Shown piece by piece: positions 25,060 through 37,079 of a stretch of 64,000 nucleotides of DNA (positions are counted from its first letter, which is position 1; every line of letters begins with the position of its first letter). Both the position numbers and the translations under genes were made by a program. Origin of the DNA: Druceiella hillmani (Eukaryota > Arthropoda > Insecta > Lepidoptera > Hepialidae); assembly GCA_039881145.1 (NCBI GenBank), contig JAYKKI010000095.1, positions 1,901,001 to 1,965,000 on the forward strand, written 5' to 3'. The notes under the pieces are model-generated. The model saw only the letters and a program-made list of their open reading frames with translations, made no database searches and had not been told where the DNA came from.

Positions 25060-25480
25060 TAACAAAGACATGCGCGCCAGTACAAAATTACTACTCGAGC
25101 CAATTATTTGAGACAGTCATTCAATCGACGCTATTGGTTAGAAAGAGAGACAGCTATGTTGCTGACGTATAGCGTCAACTCACTCGACCAGCGCATTTGC
25201 CCGCAATAATCGAGACTGATACGTAGTAATAGCAAATATTCTTTACCTGCACGCTGCAGACAGCCCTACAATAATTAAAGCACACACATAAATGGATACG
25301 GATAGACGAGTACGTATGTAATAGTGTAGGGAATTAAATCTGTTCTCTAGTATGGAGCGTCGGGGGTGTGGTAGAGCCTTAGTTCTGACTATCGCGCCTG
25401 CATTGCATGGTTCGCGCAAGTCTGGGTTAAGCTTTATTTTATTGTTATATTTCAAATTTATATTTGAATACCCATACGCG
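25060..25480 (-). promoter_or_regulatory. GC-richer region with candidate 5' exon donor (block A)
   Basis: On the minus strand an open stretch without ATG ends at GCGTGCAG/GTAAAG, a good donor with exon end at 25247. The upstream sequence contains CpG-containing stretches (TCGCGCC, TTCGCGC, CCCGACGCTCC). The donor is kept in block B (exon end 61934). It could be a non-coding first exon with its promoter. Divergence from B is about average, so constraint is not evident. Confidence 0.2.
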
Positions 25481-26885
25481 TCTTCCGTCTGATTTGATTT
25501 TTGCTAGTGCTTTCAATTCACTCCAGAATTTTCCTAGCTCCACAGTTTCTTTGTCGTATTCATTACTGTAAGCTTTCAGATGGTTTAGAAGGATTATATT
25601 TATAATGAAACCATATCGTTTGTTGAAAAAAATACAAGGAGATCAATATATCACAAAAATATAGATGCAAAAATTTAAATAGCTGTCCGCGAAAGTGTGC
25701 ATAACCTGTACAGGGCGGATTATTGCCATATTTACAGTGAAACCGATTTGGCTAACGCTTGTTGTTAAAATAATCAATGAGAACATAAAATGCAGACTAA
25801 ACAATTGAATATATAATTACAATTACATAAATATATGTTATGTACATACATACATACAAAACCAGGCAATAAATGTATTTACGTTTCAGTTTGTCTTATG
25901 ATGGGTTAAAACAGACTTTTCCGACAATTGATGAAAAGGGAAAGGATATGTGAATTACTGTAATGAGTTTCCTCTTATATATGTGCGTACAATTAAGTAA
26001 ATGATAATAAACATTTAGGATACCATTAAGGGGTGCAATAGTATTATAACAATTTTGCCCTTGAAGAGATTTCAGTTCTACAGACAACCAATAAAAAAAT
26101 ATAATAATGTTTAAATTATTTTTCATCAAGAACTTACTAAAATGTGAGATGCGTAAATATAATTAACTTAAATGAAATAAACTGAGATAAAAATATGAAA
26201 ACCGTTATGAATAATTAATATGAACTATAATTATTTGATTTAAACTGTAGTTATCTGACAGAGAAGTGATCATGAAAATAAATCCTATCTGTCTCTGTAA
26301 CTCGACTGCCAAACATTTTATAATGGCAATTGCATGCATCACAGGTTGTGCCACGAAAAATTTAAACTTTTAATAAGAAAAAACTGTAAATGTTCTCGAA
26401 AAACCTTAACAAAGAATACATTAAAAATACATAATTTTTGTAAAACTTTTTAAATATGCTTATTTTAAAAAAATAGACTATGAAGGCTTTTCTATCCAAA
26501 ATGAAATTCCATCTTTTCGTTCAGTTATCTTCCCTAAATCGCACTTCTACACTATAAAGCGTTAATCAACCCCTTCATTAACTACGTTAATTATACAAAC
26601 AAATAGCGAACTCCAATAAAATCTAGATACCATTTATCTAATCAATCTTCATTATAAAAAACTTAACTTTCTAACTTACTTGGTCTCCTACCGACAGCAT
26701 CGAATTATTGATTTAATAATTAACAATAACAAGGACACGATACTTTCAAATAGGAATAAAGTATTGATTTAATGAATGCTATGTTTCCACAAATAATATT
26801 TTTCTTACATATTTTTATTTTTTATAACAATAACAACAATTTCTAAAATAATTTTAAATTAATATTAGTCATTATTTATCTGCTA

Positions 26886-27196
26886 TAACTTGTTGAAACT
26901 CATAAATTAGAAATGAAATAAGAGAGAAATGAAATAAACGAGGAGCGATCGGAGCTGTAAATAGCCCGCGCTATTGATGTTTCGAAGCACGTGCTTAATT
27001 TATATGCAAATTTGCACCTCCACCGATCACAAAGGCTTGGTACCTGAGTTGATGTTCTTGTCTTAATTGGCATGTCGAGTACATCTTTACTCGAATACAT
27101 CCGCTGCATCGTAACGTTACTTTATAAATATTTTCAGATACTTTAAAATAACGAAAATGTTTAGGAAAACTTTGACATAAAAGTCGAGGTCGTGAC
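26886..27196. promoter_or_regulatory. Highly conserved palindrome-rich block (block A)
   Basis: About 310 bp with two visible differences from block B (63600-63898). It contains the E-box palindrome GCACGTGC (26987-26994), the palindrome GCAAATTTGC (27006-27015) and an inverted pair TCGAGTA/TACTCGA near 27078-27096. Short open frames exist on the minus strand, but no family is recognised. The density of palindromic sites suggests a cis-regulatory element. Confidence 0.35.
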
Positions 27197-27297
27197 AAAA
27201 AATGTTGGGTGTCTGTGTAAATATGTACTTGAAAATTATTCAACTATAATTAAACCAGTTCCGATAAACTTGCAAAACGACAACGACAATCTGTAAC

Positions 27298-28480
27298 AAC
27301 GTATTTGCGTATACAGCAATCACTTTCGTTAACTTGATTTGTTGCATTATTTCGGACAATAACACAACCATTAATAACCGGACATGTACTAAATTATATA
27401 TTATTTATATATAGACACAGAGCATACAGGCGGAAAGGGAAATGAGGAAGGGGTTAATCTAATTGCAGTATAGAAGTCTACGGTTTGGCAGATTTGTCGA
27501 ATCGATAATGGCAAGAATGAAGGTGAATCGATAATGGCTCATTTACTGAAACGTTAAACACAGAAGCGCCGCTACCAACGATGATCTCTAAAATAGATCA
27601 AATCATTGATATTATTCAAGTACATGTAAAAGCTATATCCGGTATATTAAGAATAAAACAAGATTCTTCTATTCTACCTACAATTGAAACAAAATCCTTA
27701 AAAACGCCCGATTTGTTCCTGTCTTCCCTTCTGACTAATTTTAAGAAGTACCAATAAATACATTGCCTGAAAGATTGCCGGCGCTAGTGTTCTTGTCGAT
27801 GATATTAAAAAGGAAACAGCCATTATTTGAATTGCATCAGAAAATGTTCTCAAAGGGTATGACACACAAAAAAGTGGGTAAATGAACAAAATAACGTGAA
27901 GAGAAATCAATAGGAAAGGAAAGGGGAGCGGAAAAAAGAAAATACACAAATAAATGAAAGGAAACCCATGGTTTTTCCATCATTGGCAATAAATAATGAT
28001 GAAACAAAAGATGAGATGTTAGAAGAAGAAATTTAAGATAATAACCAGAACAAGTATGTAAATTGAACTGGAAGCCATTGTTCTACTTCGTCAACGATAT
28101 ATTGAATTCAATGCATTTCTTGCTAGTCTTTGATCAGGGATTTTGCTGCGCGTTGTATTAACTTCTTGGCAATTTTGTAGTAGCAAAGCGTAATGATAAA
28201 CTATTAAAAATAAAACTAATTTGATTTAAAGGTCAAATTGTAAAATTGTATTATTATTTTTATTATTAAGTGGAAACAAGAGAAAATTAAGGACTTGGCT
28301 CGTGTTACTTTGGAGGGTTTCGTCATTGTTGAGGCACATTATTAAGAGCTAATGTTATAAAACTTAACAATTTATTTTTTGATCTGTTTAATGTAAATAT
28401 AAAATGAAAACTGGTGCGTTTTTAATTGATAAATGAGATATGAGCTTCAGTCTCCTGCTAAAAAAGCTTAAAAATTATTC
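27298..28480. other. AT-rich sequence, no gene seen
   Basis: Begins where the comparison with block B ends, so it may still belong to the duplicated unit. Only stop-rich short frames. No repeat partner in the window. Confidence 0.4.
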
Positions 28481-28699
28481 ACACTTAAATGAAGCTACGT
28501 ATCTGTAGTATTATTTCTGCTTTCTTTAAGTTCTTTACCACGACCTAGGTTTCGTTGTGGTTGGTTGTGGTTGTGGTTTCGTCGTATTACAACATCTTCA
28601 GGTGGGATATTAGCAAATATAAAGATAATACTACATCACGTAGTTTAATTTAAGTATGAATAATGAATTTCTACAAAATTTACGCCAAATATATTCAAT
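28481..28699 (-). mobile_element. Foldback element, copy 3 (inverted, one arm lost)
   Basis: The element's left-end segment (TTTGGCGTAAATTTTGTAG on the minus strand) lies at the right end here. The arm carrying the hammerhead-like motif is on the minus strand: CTGAAGA (28595-28601), GAAA (28577-28580), and GTC (28542-28544) with GTGG. About 24 extra bases, including a second copy of CGAAACC and a CAACCA-rich stretch, lie between GAAA and GTC. The opposite ribozyme arm is deleted. Flanking target-site duplication is not clear. Confidence 0.75.
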
Positions 28700-28755
28700 A
28701 TTATTATATAATCAAAATTATTAATTTTCATTTAAACCAGTAAAACATGTTAATA

Positions 28756-28846
<91 letters not shown>
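28756..28846. repeat. (TA)n microsatellite
   Basis: About 90 bases of TA repeat with CA and GCA interruptions. Confidence 0.95.
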
Positions 28847-28849
<3 letters not shown>

Positions 28850-28850
<1 letters not shown>

Positions 28851-30200
28851 ATTAAGATATAACATCGAGAAAAGGGAATTAGGCTATTGCTTATCTATAG
28901 TTTATGTTATAGCATTATAATTGCAAGTATTTGCTTTTCAGATGATTATAGTGAGAGAATTTAAAAATTTTAAATTAAAGTCTAAGTATATTTATAAACA
29001 CAGAACAATATATAAACAACATATGTAACCATTCGAAACTGTTATTTTGGACTCTATCAATTTTCAGGTTCCTGTTACAATTTTCTCACTAAAAAGTACA
29101 GAAAAGGTGATGTGAAAAAAAAATTAATTAATAGATTATAAAATACCTAAAAGTTATTTAAATGAAAATAATAATTACTTTAGCGTATTGCATTTAATTC
29201 CTGATAAGTCACGACACAACAAATAAAATATTTATAAAAACATAGGTAAATACATAGGTAAATACTTTTGCCCCTGTTTGTTTATTTTTTTGGAATCCAT
29301 CATTGATGTATCCCTTATTGATTGACTGTTATTTTATGAAGTACAAAACGACAAACAAAACTAACGTCAACTTTAAAATGTATTACGGCAACGAGCGGTA
29401 TGTTAATATTATTTATTAATTATGATATGAGAAAATAATACAAATCTAACGTTTTACTCTCTGTGATTACCTTCTATATAGATAATTAAATCTGTTATCA
29501 AAATAACGTTAATTTTTAATCAATAATTTCAACTTCGTAATTAGTACTTTGACTTTCAGCGGAAATTGTTTTATATTAGGAACCTAACATATTAAAGTAA
29601 ATTTTAGGACTTGTAACAAATGGGGAATCACGATTAGCGTAAACATTGAAGAGCGTTAAGTACAATTTTGTATTAAAATGTATGTTGTAACAATTACCAT
29701 GTAAAAATATTGCAGACAAAATAAATATACAAATAAGTTTAATGGTATTTACTGAATTTTTTTTAAACCATTACATTTAAGTAAAATGTAAAAAAAAACT
29801 CTGAACGACAATTAAAAATAACCTTTACAGAATTCATTATTATTAATTGTTTATTATACATAAATGTTTTTATATGACAAAATTTGATCGTATAATTCTA
29901 TATATAACAAAAGAATAACCAAATTTATCTTTTGAAATATCACTAATGAATTTGAATAAATTATCAAATATAACAAACAATTATCACATAGATAAAGGAT
30001 TAAGACAAAATGAACCCATGGTCCCTCTTTTATCCAGACAAAGCAGGGACGCGCATCCAGTATTTAATTATGGCAAAATATTTTATATAATATATTATTA
30101 CAGAGAGTGGTTAATACCTGAATAAAGTACTGTACACCGCAAAGTAGGCAAAAATACCATATTAAGGGCCTCCGATACTGAAATATCTTAAAAGCTTTCA
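28850..30200. other. AT-rich sequence, no gene seen
   Basis: No open frame of note, no RNA gene and no repeat partner recognised. Confidence 0.5.
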
Positions 30201-30207
30201 ACACAAT

Positions 30208-30890
30208 AAACGTAAATATTTTTTTTATTTCGATTCAGTTGAATATAAAATGAAATCGCGCGTAATACACGAAATGACATAAAATAGGCAGCACTTATTA
30301 CGCTCGGACTGGCGCGCTCCGCGAGACGAAAACTTCCTTCCCACGCGCTCCGCGAGGGAGCAGGAAGTTTTCAAAGAGGTGCTCCTGTCGTTTCGGACTG
30401 AGTATTGAGGGATGACGCAGATATTATTTGAAAATTTCGAATCGCCTCTATAACGGCCAAACTTTATCGGAATATCGCCCGGACCGCCTATGAATTTTGT
30501 ATTGAGAAGCATAATTCAGATTTAAAATTCGAAGATTCTGAAGCACCAATTTGAGAGGCAAATCTCTGTTGACTGTTTAATTTTGAGATTGAATGTAAAT
30601 AGGAGAAGAGAAATTGTGAGCAGTATAATATTACTTAACGGTTTTAAAGCGAATATTATTTTAATTATTAATTTACTTCCAACTTTTGATATGTACAATT
30701 AAAGGTTGGTAGAATTAACGAAACGGCACACAAAACACCTCTACAAGTAAAAGGGTAAAGATTAAGGAGCAAAATAGAAGGGCGAAATTGTTTATTTTAT
30801 TTCTTCATTTCTATCGATTGCTTCTTATTTGCTGTGCTATAGTTTGTATCAACTGCTTGTTACTGACTAGCTGTTGCTTGGCTTAGCTAG
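30208..30890 (-). repeat. Dispersed repeat family U, copy 1
   Basis: About 680 bp aligning with 35965-36600 and then 37035-37075 at roughly 70-75% identity by eye. Shared strings include AATATCGCCCGGAC, AATTTCGAATCGCCTC, CTCGTTTCGG-like sequence and AAGCATAATTCAGA. The GC-rich core at 30300-30375 has CGCGCTCCGCGAG twice, and an 11-base inverted repeat GAAAACTTCCT/AGGAAGTTTTC. The minus-strand frame (30512 to 30225) shares TKF-G-PGDI-IKF with copy 2, a hint of former coding sequence, but no family is recognised. Confidence 0.7.
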
Positions 30891-33385
30891 CGTGAAATTA
30901 GTTTTTCCTGCATTAGAAATATCTTGTATTTATCGCCATGATATTGGATGTATATACATATACGCTAAATATAATAGAAATTGGTTGAATAATTGAGCTG
31001 CGAAAGTTTACCTTGTATCAGTGAAATTTATTTATTAAAGTATTCATAGGTGTTCTTAATAAACATCCTAGATTGTGATGTTCAGCAGTAATACATATTC
31101 AGTAATAATACATGTTCAGTAGTAATACATGTCCAGCAACAATACATGTTCAGCAATAATACATGTTCACAATAATATATTTTTTATCATGAAAACGTTT
31201 GTGGTGTTTTATCTATTGACTATTGATATATGTATACTATCTCAAAAGTTATGCAATCTAGAATCATAGTAATAGCTTTACAGCCTTTGGCTAGGCTTCT
31301 AAAAACTTTTTTTTTCATAATTTTATATCCAGTAGTTTCGGAAGTAAGACGGGGCATCTTTTATATATGATTCTTTAAATTTACACTGTCTCAGATTATA
31401 AATATTTTCTACCTAAAATAACTATCCAATATACTGCAGAAGTTTCGAAAATGAAAGGGACATATTTTTTTTGCATATTGTTCTATTAAAATATACTACC
31501 AAAAAGTTATTACATAAAACAGAACATGAAATTATGAAAACATAAAATTTTAAGTCCCTCCAATAACACCCACATTATATACATAATTCTAAGTAGTTTA
31601 TGGAATACTTAATTTCCATAAAATTTCCATATAAATATTTTTAAGTGTAAATTTTTATTAAATACAAGGTTATTGAAATATGCGAGGGTTTATTTGTTTT
31701 ATTACTATGGCAAATTACAAATTTCTACGTCAAGGGGCATCTGAAAAAAAGCAGTTGTGACAGAGGCAAAGAACAACGCTTAAGTGAGCTCGTAAAGATT
31801 CTGTTTTTCCTTTTAAAGTACGGAATTCTAAAGATAAACGCTAATTAACGGCACAGAACAAGATAAGAATAATCATACCGATATGAATATGAAAAATACT
31901 GAGTTTGTATAAAAATTAACTTAAGCAATAACAAACAGCGATAGGTTAGAAATAGGAAAGGGGAAGGATAGATTAGAGAGGATAATTTGATCTGCAAGTT
32001 ATAATAAGTAATGAAGTTTCAGATGAGTTGTAAACACAAACAATGAGGATGCACTCTGTATATTTGTGTACAGTTGATTCCATGATCTCGTAGTACACAA
32101 TAAAAGTAAAGGTTTGGTTTCATATTTTTATTAATATACTTTCGTTGGATTGTTATTACCTGTATAAATAATATTATTTGATCTTTCTTACAACAATTTT
32201 CACATTAAAAATTTCAGAGATAAAGTTCAGAGGTATTGTCATTATTAAAATGTAAAATTCCTAGAATTAAAATAAGTAAAAATAATAACAATCTTATGGC
32301 ATATTATATTATATAAACAAAATGTATGCATATTTTCAATATTCCTAATTTTCCTCAACCACAAAATTATTGATAATTTCCACTAATTACAACATTTTAT
32401 AATATTACTTTAAGAAATAGAAAACGGAAGAAGCCTAATATCTACTACAAAATTAACCACGACGGCAAGCTTTCATTAATTAAGATATGTAGATATAATA
32501 CAAACCAAACATCCCATGAAATTTCATCTATGTGTTCCTTCTATATAGAAGATAACCTACCTCTGTTATTGTAGAATTAATTAATGGAGTATTATAATTG
32601 ATCTGTGTTCATTCTTTATATTATATTTATTATAATATTACTTCAAGCCAAAAATGTCAACATTTTATCTAATATGGTTTCCATGACGAATTTTATTGAA
32701 TGTAAAGGGAAGCCGATGAATCTCAACATTTACTTCAGCGGAGCCGATATTTTTTTAAAATAATACTAAAAACTGAAAACCTCTTTTTTCCAAGGAAAGC
32801 CCTGATAAATCACAAATATTTTTTTTAATTGTAATAACTAAATCTCATAAATCAAATTAACCTCTGAAACAATTAAATAAAATTGATTAATTCAACCGCC
32901 CATACACCTACCGACAACCCCTGTTATTACATCACACTCTTTAATCCGGTAATATTAGAGATTGTTAATAAAGAAAAAATCGCACTTACGCAAGAAGGAC
33001 ACCCGACAATTCGTTTCAACATTTTTACAGAAAAGAAAATGTAAAGCTCTTAAGGTTTAAATAGTTAAATAGCGCGTAGGAAGTGATGTCAATAAAATGG
33101 GTAACTTACCATTAAGTTTCTAAACGACACAAAGTGCCAAGAATGCACGCGTCTATGTACTTACTAAGCATGTAAACACAGTAGTATTATATATTGAATT
33201 GGTACTATACGTGAGGTGAATAATAATTATGTACAGATATATGCAAGGTGAGAACTTGAAGTGTGCTGTCTAATTTATTTATATACAAGCTTCCGGCTTT
33301 ACCGAAATAAAAAGACATAACGACGTCTTTTAGTGTTAAACGCTTATCTTTACATTATAATTTCTTAATGTACTATCAACAGTTT
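30891..33385. other. AT-rich spacer, no gene seen apart from one minisatellite
   Basis: Stop-rich on both strands. The only feature noted is the 17-bp array at 31081. Confidence 0.5.
31081..31178 (+). repeat. 17-bp minisatellite, about 5.7 units
   Basis: Unit TTCAGYARTAATACATG with single-base variants. Confidence 0.9.
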
Positions 33386-33387
33386 CT

Positions 33388-33418
<31 letters not shown>

Positions 33419-33440
33419 AAAAAAAATTTAAAAAAAAAAA

Positions 33441-33474
<34 letters not shown>
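33386..33474. repeat. (TA)n and poly-A compound microsatellite
   Basis: TA runs flank an A-rich stretch with AAATTTAAA. Confidence 0.9.
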
Positions 33475-33477
<3 letters not shown>

Positions 33478-34189
33478 CAATGCTTCACACACACAATTTT
33501 ATTATATTAAAACATTTATGACAAATAATTCATAACTAGTTGACCCATACTGATAATTTAAAATCACAAAATGGTAATATAATATGTAAATTTTTAAGTG
33601 AAAAATATTTTATTTTGAAAAGTAATAATGAATGTCTCATTGCAAACAATTATTATTATGCGCAACATATTTTATTGTAAAACGTTAAAAAAGCCGATAT
33701 TGGCTTTCTCAGATTTTTTTGAACTGCTTTGTTCACAAAATTTCTTAGCAAATAACAATAAAAGTGATAATGTGGTTAATATTTGAGTATATATAACTTA
33801 GGAATAAACATGAATATCATTAAATCTACAAATTAATGAAAAAGTCACATATGCGTCAATCCACGTCAATGCGCGGAAACATTTCTGATAAATACAACCC
33901 TGCTCCTTTGAGTGTCTCACCTTCTGTTTGAAGTCGAATCGGTTGCACCGCAAACGTTGGTTTAATTCGGTTTCACTATTTTTTGCGACAATGAGCTTTG
34001 ATTATAAATAATTAAAAAACTGTCGTATATGTTAGGATTGTCAATAGATGGCGCTGTTTTAAATAATTACTCTTCGAACGATTGTCGTATAGTTAAGAGA
34101 TTCTCAACAGATAGCGCTGTTTACCATATAAACACCTTTGAGAAGTAATATATAAAAAATTAAACAGTTAACCAATTCATTTCGATTAT

Positions 34190-34310
34190 TGAATACATTT
34201 GGCATAAATTTTGTGTAAATTCATTATTCACAATTAAATGAAACTACGGAATGAAGAACTTAAAGAAAGTAAAAATAATACTAAATCACGTAGTTTCTGT
34301 TAATTGTGAA
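34190..34310 (+). mobile_element. Foldback element, copy 4 (core deleted)
   Basis: Retains the left-end segment, the start of the left arm (CACAATTAAATGAAACTACG) and the end of the right arm (GAAGAACTTAAAGAAAGTA to TTAATTGTG). Both hammerhead-like cores and the loop are missing. Flanks AATTCATTTCGATT and AATTAATTTCAAATT may be a diverged target-site duplication. Confidence 0.75.
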
Positions 34311-34554
34311 TTAATTTCAAATTGTTTGTTTGTTTTTCATCATTAGCGGTGAAGGTAATCTCCAAAACGATAGCTCAATCATTGGTTTTGACGAAGTATT
34401 AAAGGAAATATAGCGTACCGATAAAAACACATTTAAGAAATAATATATAGAGACCATTACTGATATACATCCAAGATTTCTTTGTCATGGACAATTCTTT
34501 CATATATTATTTTAACGTGACTATAATAAATTTAAAACTTAACTCAAGAATTCG

Positions 34555-34960
34555 TCCGGTTTATTTCTACACTCTTCACTTGAATATTTATTGATCCCTT
34601 ATAATTCTCCCTCCACTCCCTTCACTTAAATAACTATTGCTCCACTGCAATTCTCTATTCACTTAAAAAGGTATTACTGCCTCGCAATTTTCCCTTCATC
34701 TCATTCATTTAAATAGTTTTGATCCATTGTCATTCCCTTCACTTAAATAATTATTGTTCCCTTGCAATTTCCCTTCATCTCCTTTACTTAAATAGTTTTT
34801 ATTCTATTGTAATCGTCCTTTCACATAATTAATTATTTCTGATACAAATCTCCTATCACTTTCTTCATTTAAATAGTTGTTGCTCCATATTTTAAGCAGG
34901 TATTGACTCTCTTCACTTAAATAGTTATTCAAATGTTTTAAAGTTACATTACGTTTTAAA
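34555..34960 (+). repeat. Degenerate tandem repeat, about eight units of about 45-50 bp
   Basis: Units share TTCACTTAAATAGTTATTG, then CTCCATTGCAATTCTCC. Spacing and sequence are irregular, so the array is old. A short minus-strand open frame repeats NYLSEES and NYLNEES motifs simply because the DNA repeats. Confidence 0.8.
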
Positions 34961-35960
34961 GTTACATATCTAAATTCTGCGAGATACACGAAGGTGAAAG
35001 TTTCATGTCAGTCGAATATATAATTTTTGTACAAGAGCTTAGAAATCAAGCAACGAAATTAAATTTTCCTATAATAAAATTAAAAAGCCAAATCAGGACA
35101 CCAAATAAAGTTTGAGGATATATTTTACATAAGTATAAGTTGGTTTTGAAGAAAGATATACCAAGTTGAAGGGCGATATATTGCATCATTCATGTGTATA
35201 AAACTTGTTCGATGAAATCTTAATACAAAGATTAGTGTCTTCAATAATTTCCTACGTAATATTCAAAAGTCAAAATAAACATAACATAAAAGGGCTACAG
35301 ACTGTTCCCGTTTCTAGATTACATCATTTTTCATATAATCATTCTAGATTTTGGCCATGATGTCATTCATCCGATCAACGCGTAGGTCACTCATGTGATT
35401 TTACGTTATAAAGTACAAACAGTTGCTCTAAGTAGTAACATACCAGTACATTTTTAGCAATATAAGGATAATATTATATTACTTTCAGTGTCGTTTGAAC
35501 AAGTCCATTATACGTCAAAAATGCTCCATAAAATTTCAATATGTACCGCATCTATATGTTATATACCACTCTCTACTGACCTGAAATTTAGCACGTATAT
35601 TTCTCTTAGCTTCTGGGTGCTCGCTAGAAGGATTTTTTGAAATTCATCTTTTAAAGGTATAAAAATAGTTTATAAAAATTTTTATTGGTGTCGAAATAAT
35701 TAAATTAGAGACAGGGAAATCGTATTCTCACCCTCAGAGAAAAAACAAAGAAATGCCTAATTCAGAGTTTTCAAAAAACCACTTACTGTAAATAATTATT
35801 ATATGAAAATTCGAGTCACTCGCTGCCCTCTTTTTTCCGGGAGAATCTAGAATGGGTAGCTATTATCTGAGTACGATTTAAGAAATGAATGTAAAAAAAA
35901 TATCCCTAATACTGAATCCAGTTAAAAGCCCAGAATGAATTTTTACTAACTCTTAAAACG
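34961..35960. other. AT-rich sequence, no gene seen
   Basis: No feature recognised on either strand. Confidence 0.5.
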
Positions 35961-35964
35961 TTTG

Positions 35965-37075
35965 TAATCGAAATAAATGTTAATAACTTATTTATTTTGA
36001 TTCATTTAACATAAAATGAAATTGCACGTAATATATGCGTTGACTAAAAATTAAGCTTAATTAAGCTTGGACTGAGGCGCTTAGCGAGGCGAAGGGAACA
36101 GAAACTTTTCGAGGTGGGGCTCCTCTCGTTTCGGTCTGAATATTAAGCGACGACGCAGATATTCCTCGAGAATTTCGAATCGCCTCAGTCGACCAAAACT
36201 TTATCGAAATATCGCCCGGACTGCCTTTGAATTTTGTCTTATAAAGCATAATTCAGAATTAAATTCGAAGTATCTGAAGTACAAATTTTAGTGGCAAATT
36301 CTCGTTGAGTATTTAATATTGAGGTTGAATGTAAATAGGGAAAGGCAGTTGTGACCGGTATAATATTACTTAACGATTTTAGAGTTAATATTACTTATAA
36401 TTTTAAATTTTCTTTCAACTTTGGAAATGTACAATTAATTGGTGATGAAATTAATGAAACGGTATACAAAACACTTTCACAAGGAAAGGAGTAAATATTA
36501 AAAAGCTGATTAAAGAACGATTTTGAAGTGCTTAATTATTTATTTTTATTTATCTCTTCATTTTTCTCCATTGCTTCTCGTCTGTCCTGTTATAATTTGT
36601 ACCAACTGACAAATACACGTTCGTCTGTCAACAGTCTGCTCGGGAAATAAAATGCTAGAAAAGGATGTTATGAGTATCGTAGACCTCAGTCTAGCCTTCA
36701 GTGCTAATGCTCCCACATACCAAGAACTTGGTATCGGGGAGCGTTTGTCCGATGTCGTACAAAGTCGCATTATGAAGTTATCAGCAAACGTGGCGTAGTC
36801 TAACGAGCATTGGATTGGCAACAATAGCTCCTGGTGGTTCAGAAAGCACCAGTTGAGATGAAGAGATCACACGAAGGCAGAAATGGAGGTCTCCTCGGAG
36901 GCACCAGGAGAACGGCTGCCTGAGATGTATGGCGACATGAGTGTGGCTCGTCTCTCATCTGAAATACACTTGACATGATGACTACGACACGCTGCCAAGA
37001 ATCTAACAACTGAGAAGTGTTTGTCCGATGTTGTACAAACTATAATGAAAAAGTAAGCTGTTGTTAACTAGCTGT
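35965..37075 (-). repeat. Dispersed repeat family U, copy 2, interrupted by a LINE relic
   Basis: Matches copy 1 from 35965 to about 36600, then resumes at about 37035 with a stretch resembling TGTTACTGACTAGCTGTTG of copy 1. The intervening 435 bp is LINE sequence, so the LINE inserted into the older repeat. The GC-rich core is simplified (GAGGCGCTTAGCGAGGCG), without the tandem CGCGCTCCGCGAG. Confidence 0.65.
36640..37056 (+). pseudogene. LINE reverse-transcriptase C-terminal relic nested in repeat U
   Basis: The plus frame from 36652 includes TYQELGIGERLSDVVQSRIM, the conserved C-terminal region of RTE/I-like reverse transcriptases (family members usually continue with FFGHV; here the sequence is KLSANVA then stop). 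After frameshifts GGLLGGTRRTAA and a HDDYDT-like tail follow. At 37018-37050 a second fragment equivalent to CLSDVVQ and IM repeats part of the same region, so two LINE pieces abut. Heavily decayed. Confidence 0.7.
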
Positions 37076-37079
37076 CAAT

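Larger units (their letters stand above)
10213..27297 (+). repeat. Segmental duplication, block A (left copy)
   Basis: This 17-kb block is repeated in the same orientation at 45265-64000. Shared landmarks in order include the tandem repeat at 11.4-11.8 kb, the LINE tail at 14.5 kb, the 22-bp minisatellite at 20.3-21.8 kb and the GC-rich block at 24.3 kb. Identity starts abruptly at the shared string AATACTACTCCC and still continues where block B runs off the window, so the true right end of A cannot be placed. Identity is in the mid-90s percent by eye, with scattered indels. Compared with B, A lacks about 1.2 kb near 13184, about 455 bp near 18817 and about 125 bp near 10603, and has an extra foldback element at 16716. 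Confidence 0.95.

Noticed and set aside
26900..27243. Two overlapping minus-strand frames of 69 and 82 codons
   Set aside because: They overlap in different phases, lack recognisable domains, and the few differences between copies do not show codon-position bias. A regulatory reading fits at least as well.
30300..30375. Bacterial contamination suggested by CGCGCTCCGCGAG
   Set aside because: The GC-rich core lies inside a dispersed repeat with a second diverged copy at 36.07-36.2 kb, so it is native repetitive DNA.
34804..34989. 61-codon frame with repeated NYL-EES motifs
   Set aside because: The repetition comes from the underlying degenerate tandem repeat.
36558..36824. 88-codon minus-strand open frame
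   Set aside because: It is the antisense shadow of the LINE C-terminal relic encoded on the plus strand.
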